Source: Lachnospiraceae bacterium (GTDB taxonomy: Bacteria > Bacillota > Clostridia > Lachnospirales > Lachnospiraceae). From it: a DNA stretch of 64,000 nucleotides. Position 1 is the stretch's first letter; each line of letters opens with the position of its first letter. Shown piece after piece: positions 43,937 through 52,242 of the stretch. The position numbers were made by a program, and so were the translations under genes. The stretch covers positions 41,784 through 105,783 of the forward strand of contig SVEO01000002.1 in assembly GCA_015057275.1 (NCBI GenBank), in the 5' to 3' direction. The notes below the pieces were generated by a model that saw nothing but the letters and a program-made list of their open reading frames with translations, did no database searches and was not told where the DNA came from.

Positions 43937-43970
43937 AGGGCGGAGCGTTTGAAACACCCCGCCCTTTTTG
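43937..43970. terminator. GC-rich terminator hairpin after the aconitase X operon
   Basis: AGGGCGG (43937-43943) pairs with CCGCCCT (43959-43965). The T-run is on the plus side, so the direction of strongest action is uncertain. Confidence 0.6.
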
Positions 43971-43984
43971 TACTATTTCGTTGC

Positions 43985-44434
43985 TTATGCAACCTCAATA
44001 ACTCCATTTTCTTTGATGGTAATTGTCATACCGTCCTTGACATAATTTAAAAATTCTTCGCCCAAAGAATCGATTACAGGCATGTGTGTGTTCTCACCTT
44101 CCAACCAAACATCGGCTAAAATTACCCCTGCGCCTGCCAACGAGTCAATCGGCTGCGAAAACAACATACAAGCCGGCTGTCTGCCCATCGAACATGCACA
44201 GTAAAGCACCAAACCGCCGGTCGTGGAGCCAATGGTCTGCGGCAGGCAAAGTGCCTTTCCTGCCATCTGCTTTCCGTACAAATCTGTATTATTCTGGTCA
44301 CCGCAGGTCGCCATTTTGTCGCCGAACTGGAGCGCCTTCTGGAAGGAAGCAAGTGTGTTAAGTCCGCCGTGAGATACGAGTGCTTCTGCCTTCACCTCTC
44401 CCGGAGCTACAACTCTACCGGTAAATGTTTTCAT
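43985..44434 (-). CDS. Aconitase X small (swivel) subunit
   Basis: The 149-residue protein is the DUF126/AcnX swivel domain: GRVVAPGEVKAEALVS (about 6-21), FQKALQFGDKMATCGDQ, then CLPQTIGSTTGG (about 63-74) with the conserved Ser of the swivel active site, and DSLAGAGVILADVW. With the large subunit it forms an Fe-S dehydratase of the aconitase superfamily. Its ATG shares one base with the large subunit's stop (TAATG), a typical coupled pair. Confidence 0.92.
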   Translation of the reverse strand: MKTFTGRVVAPGEVKAEALVSHGGLNTLASFQKALQFGDKMATCGDQNNTDLYGKQMAGKALCLPQTIGSTTGGLVLYCACSMGRQPACMLFSQPIDSLAGAGVILADVWLEGENTHMPVIDSLGEEFLNYVKDGMTITIKENGVIEVA

Positions 44435-45711
44435 TATTTATTCCCTCCTTTTGTAATCTGCTTAAGAATTTCATCGTCTGTGTAATAACGCGCGGTCGTG
44501 TACGTGCGAAGCTTGTTCGACGATGTGATGACCGGCATCTTACCGCACAGCGGATTGTTCATGTACATGAGCGGGCAAATATAGGACACAATCACACCGG
44601 TCGCCTTTAAGCGGGCTGCGTATTCGGTCTGCTCGAATTTCTTGATGACACCCGGCGCCGCCGTAAACACAGTCGGAATGACAACTTTCTTGTTTCCTGC
44701 TTCCTTTAAGGAGGTTTCCACTTTTTCCGTCCAAGTGATTAACTGTTCCAGACTCATGTGCGGACAGCCCATGAAACAGAGCTTCGGCTTTGCATCCGGA
44801 TTTTTCCAAACAACCGGGTAACTATCGTAGACGCGCTGCAATTCTGCATCATCAATCACGTAGACTTTTGCGCCTTCCTTAATCAACGCCTCGCCCTGTT
44901 CCTTTGCTTCCGGAGTTAAATTATCAATATGATACAGACCAACCGCGCCATTGGATGCTGTCGCCGCACCAAAATCTTTAAGATATGTGCAAGCTGCATC
45001 ATCCAGTGTACTTCCAATCCACTGGTCAAGCCCCTTCACATACGGCACATCTTCCATCACTTTCATACCGATAGCTGAACCAAGAAGCTGTGCTTCCGGC
45101 TTCTTGGTGGTCTTAATTTCTATAATCCAGGATGCTTTTCTGCCCTCGTCGGTCAAAAGCCCAAAGTATGGAACATAACCGACAATCGAACCCATAATGT
45201 CGATAATACCGGAATTGCGATTGCATCGTGCCCCCAAAACGGAATTCGCATACACAACGGCTGAAGATTCCGCCCAGCTAAGCACTTCACCTTTCTGCGG
45301 CTTATTCCCTACCTCATCCATGTAGCAGGTACAGGTAAATGCATCTTTCTCCATGAGACCAAGTTCCTTTAACTGCCCTTCGTAGAAGTTCTGCTTCGAA
45401 TACATAAAATTCTTAAAAATAAAGTCCTGCAGAAAATTTTTCGGCACGTTCGGATCGAGTGGACGCGGGTCGCAGGAAAACTGCTGCTGAGAAAGTGCTC
45501 CTTCCTGAATTAGCTTGTCCATCAAGTCGTAAACCGGCCCTAAGGCTTTCAATCCGAAAGAGGTTACTAAATGATTATATTTACTTGTTACCGGAACTAA
45601 TTTTTCCGCACCGAAAAGCTCACCGTAACGAATCATCGTCTGCATGACTTTGGCAAGATTTTCGCCCTTTTCCCCGTTCCATATTGCTTTTTGTTCTTCC
45701 GTAAGAATCAT
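44434..45711 (-). CDS. Aconitase X catalytic (large) subunit
   Basis: The 425-residue protein is the DUF521/AcnX catalytic domain, starting LTEEQKAIWNGEKGENLAKV. Likely cluster or active-site residues are in TCTCYMDEVGN, NSVLGARCNRNSG (about 167-179), CFMGCPHMS (about 313-321) and ICPLMYMNNPLCG (about 392-404). Characterised relatives dehydrate cis-3-hydroxy-L-proline (bacteria) or mevalonate 5-phosphate (archaea). Neither proline-reductase nor mevalonate genes lie here. It follows an ene-reductase gene by 39 nt in the same operon, so the natural substrate is probably a hydroxy acid whose dehydrated product is then reduced. Confidence 0.92.
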   Translation of the reverse strand: MILTEEQKAIWNGEKGENLAKVMQTMIRYGELFGAEKLVPVTSKYNHLVTSFGLKALGPVYDLMDKLIQEGALSQQQFSCDPRPLDPNVPKNFLQDFIFKNFMYSKQNFYEGQLKELGLMEKDAFTCTCYMDEVGNKPQKGEVLSWAESSAVVYANSVLGARCNRNSGIIDIMGSIVGYVPYFGLLTDEGRKASWIIEIKTTKKPEAQLLGSAIGMKVMEDVPYVKGLDQWIGSTLDDAACTYLKDFGAATASNGAVGLYHIDNLTPEAKEQGEALIKEGAKVYVIDDAELQRVYDSYPVVWKNPDAKPKLCFMGCPHMSLEQLITWTEKVETSLKEAGNKKVVIPTVFTAAPGVIKKFEQTEYAARLKATGVIVSYICPLMYMNNPLCGKMPVITSSNKLRTYTTARYYTDDEILKQITKGGNK

Positions 45712-45750
45712 AGCTTTATCTCCATTCTGCCGTCGAAGCGGCGATTTATT

Positions 45751-47823
45751 CTATAACTTCGTGCAGACATCCCATGCGCCCCAAATTACGGTTCGCAGGT
45801 TGCCGACTGCCTTTGCATCACCGATGATATGCACGTGTTTCTGCTTTGGAACTACCGGTGCCGGTGTGTAACCAACGGAAAGAATTACGGAATCTGCATC
45901 AATGCTCATTATTTCGCCGGCTTTATTCTTCACAATAACACCAGTGTCGGTAATTTCGGAAAGGCCGGTTTCCAGATAAGTCGGAACCTTATTTGCCGTA
46001 AAGAAGTCGCGCAGATAACTGGAATTGGCCAGACAGACACCATCCGCCACAATCAGGTCATTCTTCATTTCTACAATCATAGGCTGCTTGCCTTCAAGGT
46101 AAAGCTCGTAAGCAATTTCACAGCCGGTCAAACCACCGCCGATAATGACAACTTTATCGCCGACCTGCTTTTTGCCCAGCAAGTATTCCACAGCTTCTAC
46201 AGCCTTTTCCGCACCCTTCACCGGCAATTTTCTAGCCTTTGCACCTGTTGCAACGATAATTTCATCTGCCTGCAGGGAAGCTACATCCGTCACTTCGGTA
46301 TTCATCTTAATGGTAATTGAAGGATACTTCGCAATTTCTCTTTCGTACCATGCAATCAACATGCGGTCTTTTTCTTTATAAGATGGTGCGGCTGCCGCAA
46401 TAAAGACACCGCCGAGACGGTCGCTCTTTTCGTAGAGTGTTACTTTGTGGCCGCGCTTTGCACAAACAATTGCCGCTTCCATACCACCGATACCGCCGCC
46501 AATGACCGCGATATTCTTCTGCTTCTTCGCCGGTATCAGCTTGTACTTGTCAGATTGCATCACAGTTGGGTTCAGTGCACAACGTGCGATATGGCTGGCA
46601 TCGTAAATCGACTGTGCATTTGCCACGCCCTTATAATGTGACATATTAAAGCATGCATTGTGACAACAAATACATGGCTTAATATCTTCCATGCGATTTT
46701 CGATCAGCTTTGTTACCCACTTGGAATCTGCAAGGAACTGACGGGCAACACCCACACCGTCAATTAAACCTTCTTCTACTGCCTTCGCGCCCACATCCGG
46801 CTCCATACGTCCTGCACAGACAACCGGAATGTCGACAAATTTCTTAATATGTGCTACATCATCAAGGTTACAGTTTAATGGCATGTACATCGGTGGATGT
46901 GCCCAGTACCAAGAGTCGTAGGTACCGTTGTCGGCGTTTAACATATCGTAACCGGCATCCTGCAAATACTTCGCTGCCTTTTCACTTTCTTCCATGTCAC
47001 GGCCGATTTCGGTGTATTCCTCGCCCGGCAATGCACCCACGCAGAAATCTTTCACCTTAGAAGTAACCGAGTAACGTAGGGAAACCGGATAATCCTGTCC
47101 GCATTTTGCCTTGATTGCCTTAACGATTTCTACCGGGAAACGGTAACGGTTTTCAAAAGAGCCGCCCCACTCGTCGGTACGCTTGTTTGTATATTTCAAT
47201 GTAAACTGGTCGAGCAGATAGCCCTCGTGCACAGCATGCACTTCAATGCCGTCAACGCCTGCTTCCTTACAAAGCTCCGCGGTCTTCGCGAATGCGTCAA
47301 TAATCTCCTCGATTTCCTTAACTGTAATCGCGCGGCATTTTACCTTATCACTCCAACGGGACGGCAGCTCGCTCGGGCTGGCCGATTGGTAAGGAATGTT
47401 GATAATCGGTTTGATGATATCGCGCACTACCGGCGCATTATGTAACATTACGAGTGGGGTCGGAATCGCCCAAGAGCGTCCCATACCGGCTGTAATCTGG
47501 ATAAACAGTTTCGCCCCGTATTTGTGAATCTCGTCCATGAACTCCTTCAGCTCAACGAACATCTTCTTGTTTTGGTAAAGCCACTGTCCCATAAACGTAC
47601 TGCGGATTGGCGCAATACCCGGGATAATCAGGCCGACATTGTTCTTCGCCTTTTCAATAAAGAATTTCGCTGCTTCCTTATCAAAATGGTTGCCGGTGTG
47701 TTCCATCCAGCCGAACAACGATGTGCCTCCCATCGGACACATAACAATTCGGTTCTTGATTTCCACGTTACCGATTTTCCACGGTGTGAACAGCGCTTGA
47801 TACTTTGGATCAACTTGTTGCAT
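45751..47823 (-). CDS. Fe-S flavin ene-reductase of the 2,4-dienoyl-CoA reductase/BaiCD type
   Basis: The 690-residue protein consists of an Old Yellow Enzyme barrel (about 1-370: NRIVMCPMGGT, GVDGIEVHAVHEGYLLDQF, RTDEWGGSFENRYRF, GVARQFLAD), a [4Fe-4S] binding segment PCICCHNACFNM with a further Cys in ARCALNP (about 385-420), and FAD/NAD(P) domains (about 430-690) with NIAVIGGGIGGMEAA and VVIIGGGLTGCEIAYE. Relatives reduce activated C=C bonds in dienoyl-CoA, enoates or bile-acid intermediates. It is between a MarR regulator and aconitase X genes. The AEGV-like specificity residues cannot be assigned by eye. Confidence 0.92.
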   Translation of the reverse strand: MQQVDPKYQALFTPWKIGNVEIKNRIVMCPMGGTSLFGWMEHTGNHFDKEAAKFFIEKAKNNVGLIIPGIAPIRSTFMGQWLYQNKKMFVELKEFMDEIHKYGAKLFIQITAGMGRSWAIPTPLVMLHNAPVVRDIIKPIINIPYQSASPSELPSRWSDKVKCRAITVKEIEEIIDAFAKTAELCKEAGVDGIEVHAVHEGYLLDQFTLKYTNKRTDEWGGSFENRYRFPVEIVKAIKAKCGQDYPVSLRYSVTSKVKDFCVGALPGEEYTEIGRDMEESEKAAKYLQDAGYDMLNADNGTYDSWYWAHPPMYMPLNCNLDDVAHIKKFVDIPVVCAGRMEPDVGAKAVEEGLIDGVGVARQFLADSKWVTKLIENRMEDIKPCICCHNACFNMSHYKGVANAQSIYDASHIARCALNPTVMQSDKYKLIPAKKQKNIAVIGGGIGGMEAAIVCAKRGHKVTLYEKSDRLGGVFIAAAAPSYKEKDRMLIAWYEREIAKYPSITIKMNTEVTDVASLQADEIIVATGAKARKLPVKGAEKAVEAVEYLLGKKQVGDKVVIIGGGLTGCEIAYELYLEGKQPMIVEMKNDLIVADGVCLANSSYLRDFFTANKVPTYLETGLSEITDTGVIVKNKAGEIMSIDADSVILSVGYTPAPVVPKQKHVHIIGDAKAVGNLRTVIWGAWDVCTKL

Positions 47824-47869
47824 AGTGTAAACCTCCGTTTTTTATTTTTTACCGGAAATACCCTTCCGG

Positions 47870-48316
47870 CTACTCTTCGTATTGGTCGCAGATTTTTTGC
47901 AAATTGCTGCTGATTAATGAAAGGCTGCGGTATAGGACAGCTCTGCTCTCTTCTGTCATACCGGCGCTTGCTTCCTCTAATATGTGATCAACACGCGCCG
48001 TAATCTGCTTGCCGATTGCTTCACCTTTCTCGGTCAGCTTCAGCGGACTTTTATACCGCTTCTGTGTTTTGGATTCGCACGTAATGTATCCATTCGTTTC
48101 CAGATATTCAATCGCGCGGGACAAATTTGCCTTGTCTTCTTCGCAAACGTCACCGAGCTCTTTCGCCGTCAGTGCACCCATCTTGTACAGATAATACAGG
48201 CACGACACATGCTGGCTCTTTAAATCGAACTTGGCCATCTCTTCCGTTTTGATTTTGCGTATACTGCGACTGAATTTCGAAATCAGCACTGTAAACGTCT
48301 GAAAACGTTCTTCCAT
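47870..48316 (-). CDS. MarR-family transcriptional regulator
   Basis: The 148-residue protein has a winged helix (about 25-105): VSCLYYLYKMGALTAKELGD, ANLSRAIEYLETNGYI and the wing KRYKSPLKLTEKG. MarR proteins repress divergent or downstream genes until a small ligand binds, often an aromatic or organic acid. It heads the ene-reductase/aconitase X operon (46 nt to the next gene), and a palindrome in its leader is a plausible autoregulatory site. AAAGGCGG precedes the ATG. Confidence 0.93.
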   Translation of the reverse strand: MEERFQTFTVLISKFSRSIRKIKTEEMAKFDLKSQHVSCLYYLYKMGALTAKELGDVCEEDKANLSRAIEYLETNGYITCESKTQKRYKSPLKLTEKGEAIGKQITARVDHILEEASAGMTEESRAVLYRSLSLISSNLQKICDQYEE

Positions 48317-48338
48317 AAGTAACCGCCTTTGTTTTTTC

Positions 48339-48356
48339 TTGTTGTAAAAACAACAA
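48339..48356. promoter_or_regulatory. Candidate MarR operator
   Basis: TTGTTGTAAAAACAACAA is a perfect palindrome with 7-bp arms, located between the -10 box and the ATG of the marR-type gene. Size and position suit MarR binding. Confidence 0.7.
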
Positions 48357-48360
48357 TTTT

Positions 48361-48389
48361 ATTATGCCACACAATATGTGATATGTCAA
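48361..48389 (-). promoter_or_regulatory. Promoter of the MarR/ene-reductase/aconitase X operon
   Basis: On the minus strand TTGACA (48384-48389), 17 bp, CATAAT (48361-48366). Confidence 0.75.
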
Positions 48390-48424
48390 GAAATGGAAAA
48401 GGAATGCCCCGCCTGCTGGTAGGT

Positions 48425-49135
48425 TCATTCCACCGGAAAACACGCATATTCAAAGCGCTGCGCATTTTTCTCTGTCAAAAAGTTGCGATGGATGATTCTC
48501 GTATTGCGCAAATCCAGATATTGCAAGCTTTGCATATCTTCAATAAAGCTATCGTCCTTCATCGTCATCCGATCGTTGCGGAACTGATAACTGCAGATGA
48601 TAAACACCTTGAGATTCTTAAGTTTCCCAAGGCACGAATAATCAGTCACTTTTTTCGCACTGCCAAGAATCAGTACTTCCAAATTTTTCAATTCGCCAAG
48701 CGGTGCGATATCCTCAATAAAAGTTGCTGACTCGATAAACAACTTTTTTAAATTTGTCAGATTGCGAATTGCGCTGAAGTCTTTGCCGCTAAAATGTTTG
48801 ATTCTTAATGACTCGATATTTGTCTGCGTGCAGAGTGCATCAAAAATCTTTTGCGGTGTGATGGTACAAAGCTGTACTTCTTTCATCGGCAATACACCTG
48901 CCGACAAAAAATCTGCCCATTTTTGCATGATTTTCTTTCTCTGATAATCTGTAATCATTTCTTGCCAACCGACCACTTGGGAATGTTGCGTGCAACTGAG
49001 TTTTACAACCTCTTCACCGTTGTAATCTTCTATGTATCGTACCAACGGAACGCTCTCATCCCAACGCAATTCTCTGACAAAATCGCTGTCATATATGAAC
49101 TTTTCGGCTTCGTCATTTATGTAACAATATTTCAT
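48425..49135 (-). CDS. Leucine-rich repeat protein
   Basis: The 236-residue protein without signal peptide carries about four LRR turns in its C-terminal half (about 120-215): IRNLTNLKKLFIES, LGELKNLEVLILGS, LGKLKNLKVFIICS and MQSLQYLDLRNT. The N-terminal 110 residues are not recognised. It is probably a cytoplasmic protein-interaction module. It is followed on the same strand by a 110-bp gap to the lipase operon and has no operon partner. Confidence 0.78.
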   Translation of the reverse strand: MKYCYINDEAEKFIYDSDFVRELRWDESVPLVRYIEDYNGEEVVKLSCTQHSQVVGWQEMITDYQRKKIMQKWADFLSAGVLPMKEVQLCTITPQKIFDALCTQTNIESLRIKHFSGKDFSAIRNLTNLKKLFIESATFIEDIAPLGELKNLEVLILGSAKKVTDYSCLGKLKNLKVFIICSYQFRNDRMTMKDDSFIEDMQSLQYLDLRNTRIIHRNFLTEKNAQRFEYACFPVE

Positions 49136-49245
49136 ACCATAGCCTCATTATAACAATTCTTCTACTGATTTTTCTCTTCCTTTATAGGCATAGTTTTCCA
49201 AGCTAATCATCCTCTGTATTTATATCTTCAAATGGTACTTCTTAT

Positions 49246-50070
49246 TTAAAATCCACGTTTATGTAACTCATGTACAACATCTTTATAGACATCAACAATA
49301 TCCGTCACGCCATCACCATTCTTTTTCGAAAATCTACGTCGGCGAATGTCAATTTCGTCACAGTGTGAAATCCCGCGCCGGCCGACGCCCCTATAAATAC
49401 CTTTGAAATTTGTCCATTTCACAGCTTCCGGTGTAAGCAGACCGTCATTTTCTCCTTCAATCAATCCTACAACCAAATTCGGCAGCCACATAAAAATATC
49501 ACTGAATGGATTCTTCATCACAAATGCGTAACTTTGATAGTACACTTTCTCAACATCCGGATTTTTGCGATTAAACTCCGCTGCAACTTTCGTTGTGAAC
49601 AAATGGAAGGTTTTGTAGGATTCCGGATTTTTATCACCAACGAGTCGAAAACAACAATCTGTGCAAAAGCCTGCAAATCTTACAAGAAAATCAGGAAGTT
49701 TCAGCAGAAGATCTACTGTTTTGGAGCCATGATGCGGCGTGCTCATGGTTGTTAGTGAAGCTACCATATCACCCATGCCGAGTGTAGAAATCGCATATCT
49801 GCTGTCCAGACCGCCCTTGGAGTGTGCGATGATATTTACTTTGTCAGCACCGGTTTCCTGCAAAATTTCCTCGATACGCTTTTTAATATGTTCACCATTC
49901 GTTTCCACAGTAGCATTGCTATCCTGATTCCCATAAAAAATAGTACAGCCCATTTTTTCTAGTTCCGCAGGAATTCTCCCCCAATAATTGATGTATTTAT
50001 TATCTCTAAAACCCATGCCATGTACCATCAAAACGGGATATTTTAATGTATAATCTTCTTCCCAACTCAT
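49246..50070 (-). CDS. Alpha/beta-hydrolase, lipase-like
   Basis: The 274-residue protein has the lipase start YPVLMVHGMGFRD (about 11-23, oxyanion hole), the nucleophile elbow IIAHSKGGLDSRYA (about 83-96) and MSTPHHGS (about 112-119) as in triacylglycerol lipases of the LipA type. Asp and His candidates follow near NDGLLTPEAV and the C-terminal region. No signal peptide is seen, so it acts in the cytoplasm. It ends a three-gene operon with a DUF6320-like protein and a condensation-type acyltransferase, pointing to ester or lipid turnover. Confidence 0.85.
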   Translation of the reverse strand: MSWEEDYTLKYPVLMVHGMGFRDNKYINYWGRIPAELEKMGCTIFYGNQDSNATVETNGEHIKKRIEEILQETGADKVNIIAHSKGGLDSRYAISTLGMGDMVASLTTMSTPHHGSKTVDLLLKLPDFLVRFAGFCTDCCFRLVGDKNPESYKTFHLFTTKVAAEFNRKNPDVEKVYYQSYAFVMKNPFSDIFMWLPNLVVGLIEGENDGLLTPEAVKWTNFKGIYRGVGRRGISHCDEIDIRRRRFSKKNGDGVTDIVDVYKDVVHELHKRGF

Positions 50071-50110
50071 ATGTTTTCTCCTATGTTCTTCTCAGACTCT
50101 ATCCATATTA

Positions 50111-50806
50111 TTAGATAAAGAACTTTCTCTCCATCATTTCTCTCGCCGGGTGGTTAATTGCCAGGAAAATCAGCATGCCTCCCAGCAGCACCAAAATAGT
50201 CAGTGGATAGAGTGACCAACCGATAAAATGTGATCTTTCAAATGTATAATTCATGAGAAATTCTACTAGGAGCATGAACGCACCCAGGGCAATCATCGTA
50301 CCCCCAAAGATGTACAGTTTGCCTCTTCGAACATACCGTAAAAGTGCTATGAATGCGGTCACAATCAAACCGATACCTCCGACGACCGGAAACGCAAAGC
50401 TTAAAAACCATGCTCCGCCGGATGCCAGATTGATATATAACAAATAAACCCCTATCGTCCCAAAAGTACATGGAGCCAAAATCACAGGATTCGGTTTTTT
50501 AAACCAGACAGGCAAAACTAAAATCACGTACGCAGTCAGCACCGCTCCAATGACAAAGCCAGACCAAATAATCGCCTGATTGAGTTGCCAATCAAGCAGC
50601 AATACAACTAAAATCGAAATTAAAAACATCACACTGATAAAAATAAGTGGAAAGCGTGAGCCGCCTTTCTCCACTGGGTATTTCCCCTGCGGATACCAAT
50701 GTTCTTCTTCTTTACGGACAATGTCCGGATGATATACTATCGTTTGACACAGCGGGCACTTCTTTTCGGTGTCCGCCAATTTTACTCCACAATTCACACA
50801 ATACAT
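50111..50806 (-). CDS. Zinc-ribbon membrane protein (DUF6320-like)
   Basis: The 231-residue protein begins with a zinc ribbon MYCVNCGVKLADTEKKCPLC (Cys at about 3, 6, 17 and 20) and has six membrane helices from about 50 on. The arrangement fits the DUF6320 family, which is undescribed functionally. It lies 11 nt after the acyltransferase gene and 40 nt before the lipase gene; it may anchor or supply lipid substrate to them. Confidence 0.75.
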   Translation of the reverse strand: MYCVNCGVKLADTEKKCPLCQTIVYHPDIVRKEEEHWYPQGKYPVEKGGSRFPLIFISVMFLISILVVLLLDWQLNQAIIWSGFVIGAVLTAYVILVLPVWFKKPNPVILAPCTFGTIGVYLLYINLASGGAWFLSFAFPVVGGIGLIVTAFIALLRYVRRGKLYIFGGTMIALGAFMLLVEFLMNYTFERSHFIGWSLYPLTILVLLGGMLIFLAINHPAREMMERKFFI

Positions 50807-50817
50807 AATGTTCTCCT

Positions 50818-52122
50818 CTATTCATCCTGACTGTTGCTTCGCACCTGCGCCGATATTCCCAAATCACGCAATACACAATGAAAATGATATTCCAACTCCG
50901 ACTCTTTAATGTTGCGCACAAAATTAATGTATAATGTGTCCCCAAAAGACAACACCCCACAATTATACGGCGTAGTTGCACGCAGCCCAAGCATCACATC
51001 AAAACGTTCCACATAAGGCATCATAATTTCCGGCAGTTTCACCGCACCCAGATTAGACAAGCTTAAGCACGATTTTTTCTCCCCGACGGAATCATACACC
51101 GCTTTCATCACAATATTTTTGATAAACAATGGCATCACACGGGCAAATAGAATGCGCTCACTGTTGACATTTGTTGCAATCTTCATGCTCATCTGTTTCG
51201 CGGTAACTTCCGCCCCCATATGATGCTTAACTACCTGACAAATTTCCGCGAAGCTGTATTCTCCCAGCTTTGGTAGAATTTCCGGTGTGGTGTACAACGC
51301 AAAATTGCGCAACGTCCGGCTTGGAAACAGAGGTCGCAAATTAACCGGCAGCAGCACGCGAATTGGTTTGCGGTATTTTCGGTTAGGAACCCTCTCCTTC
51401 TGCAGATTTTGTAGCGCCTGCATCATTACCGCACATACAAACACGGTCAGACTGACACCGTATTCGTGCGCTTTCTCTAACACCGTACGCACCGGTAACT
51501 CAAAACAAGTTTGATTGACAAATCCTCCCGGCTCCGGTGTCCCATACACCTGCCACGCAGTTTTTTCCTTGCGGCTTGCGCTGATACTGCCGGCATTCTT
51601 TAAAAAACAATCCTCAAACTCCTCTGCCCCCGGTTCTTCCAGACGATCATACACCCCCTGTTCGTTTGGAATCTGTATTCCATGCTTTTGCTGCAAATAT
51701 TCTGCCAGCAAGCTCTTGAGAAATACTAACGCACCGGTGCCATCGGTAATCGAGTGGAACATTTCAATGGCAATGCGGTGTTTATAAACAATCACACGCA
51801 ATGCACACTTTCGCACCTCGTTTCTGGACATACGTACTAACGGATAGCTGTTTTCCTCGCGAATCTTTGGTGCTTCCGATAGTTGCTGCAAATAGTACCA
51901 GAATACACCCCGACGCAGCCTTACTGCAATCAGCGGAAAACGGCGCACCGTCACATCTAAAGCGCTCTGTAGCACCGACTCATCGACTGGCTCTTTTAAT
52001 GTGACTGCAAAGCGGTAGATATTACTCCAGTTCTTTCTGCGGGCAGCAGGATATATTTTCGCTGCATTATCAAGTGGTCGCCACCATAACTGCGACTGCT
52101 TTTTCTTTTTTTTCAATGACAT
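50818..52122 (-). CDS. Condensation-domain / alcohol acetyltransferase-like acyltransferase
   Basis: The 434-residue protein has the HxxxDG motif of the CoA-dependent acyltransferase superfamily in MFHSITDGTGALVFLKSLL (about 154-172) and a C-terminal FSFGDT-like step (GVLSFGDTLYINFV, about 391-404). These are shared by NRPS condensation domains, PapA-type and alcohol O-acetyltransferases. The basic N-terminus KKKKKQSQ suggests membrane association. No carrier protein or NRPS is near, so ester formation on a lipid or alcohol is the most reasonable guess. It heads the operon. Confidence 0.8.
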   Translation of the reverse strand: MSLKKKKKQSQLWWRPLDNAAKIYPAARRKNWSNIYRFAVTLKEPVDESVLQSALDVTVRRFPLIAVRLRRGVFWYYLQQLSEAPKIREENSYPLVRMSRNEVRKCALRVIVYKHRIAIEMFHSITDGTGALVFLKSLLAEYLQQKHGIQIPNEQGVYDRLEEPGAEEFEDCFLKNAGSISASRKEKTAWQVYGTPEPGGFVNQTCFELPVRTVLEKAHEYGVSLTVFVCAVMMQALQNLQKERVPNRKYRKPIRVLLPVNLRPLFPSRTLRNFALYTTPEILPKLGEYSFAEICQVVKHHMGAEVTAKQMSMKIATNVNSERILFARVMPLFIKNIVMKAVYDSVGEKKSCLSLSNLGAVKLPEIMMPYVERFDVMLGLRATTPYNCGVLSFGDTLYINFVRNIKESELEYHFHCVLRDLGISAQVRSNSQDE

Positions 52123-52184
52123 AGTCCTTTTCCTTTATCTAAATGTGCTGTAGCGCTTGAATTTCAAACACATTACATAGCTTC

Positions 52185-52213
52185 TTGAAATAAAATCTTA
52201 TACATGCTATAAT
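52185..52213 (+). promoter_or_regulatory. Promoter of the alpha/beta-hydrolase gene
   Basis: TTGAAA (52185-52190), 17 bp, TATAAT (52208-52213). Confidence 0.8.
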
Positions 52214-52242
52214 AATTAAATCAAATTTATGGAGATAATGCA

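Noticed and set aside
43985-45711. Mevalonate 5-phosphate dehydratase of the archaeal mevalonate route
   Set aside because: Clostridia normally use the MEP pathway and no mevalonate gene is adjacent; the ene-reductase partner does not fit.
50818-52122. Part of a nonribosomal peptide synthetase
   Set aside because: Only a condensation-like fold is present, with no adenylation or carrier domain nearby.
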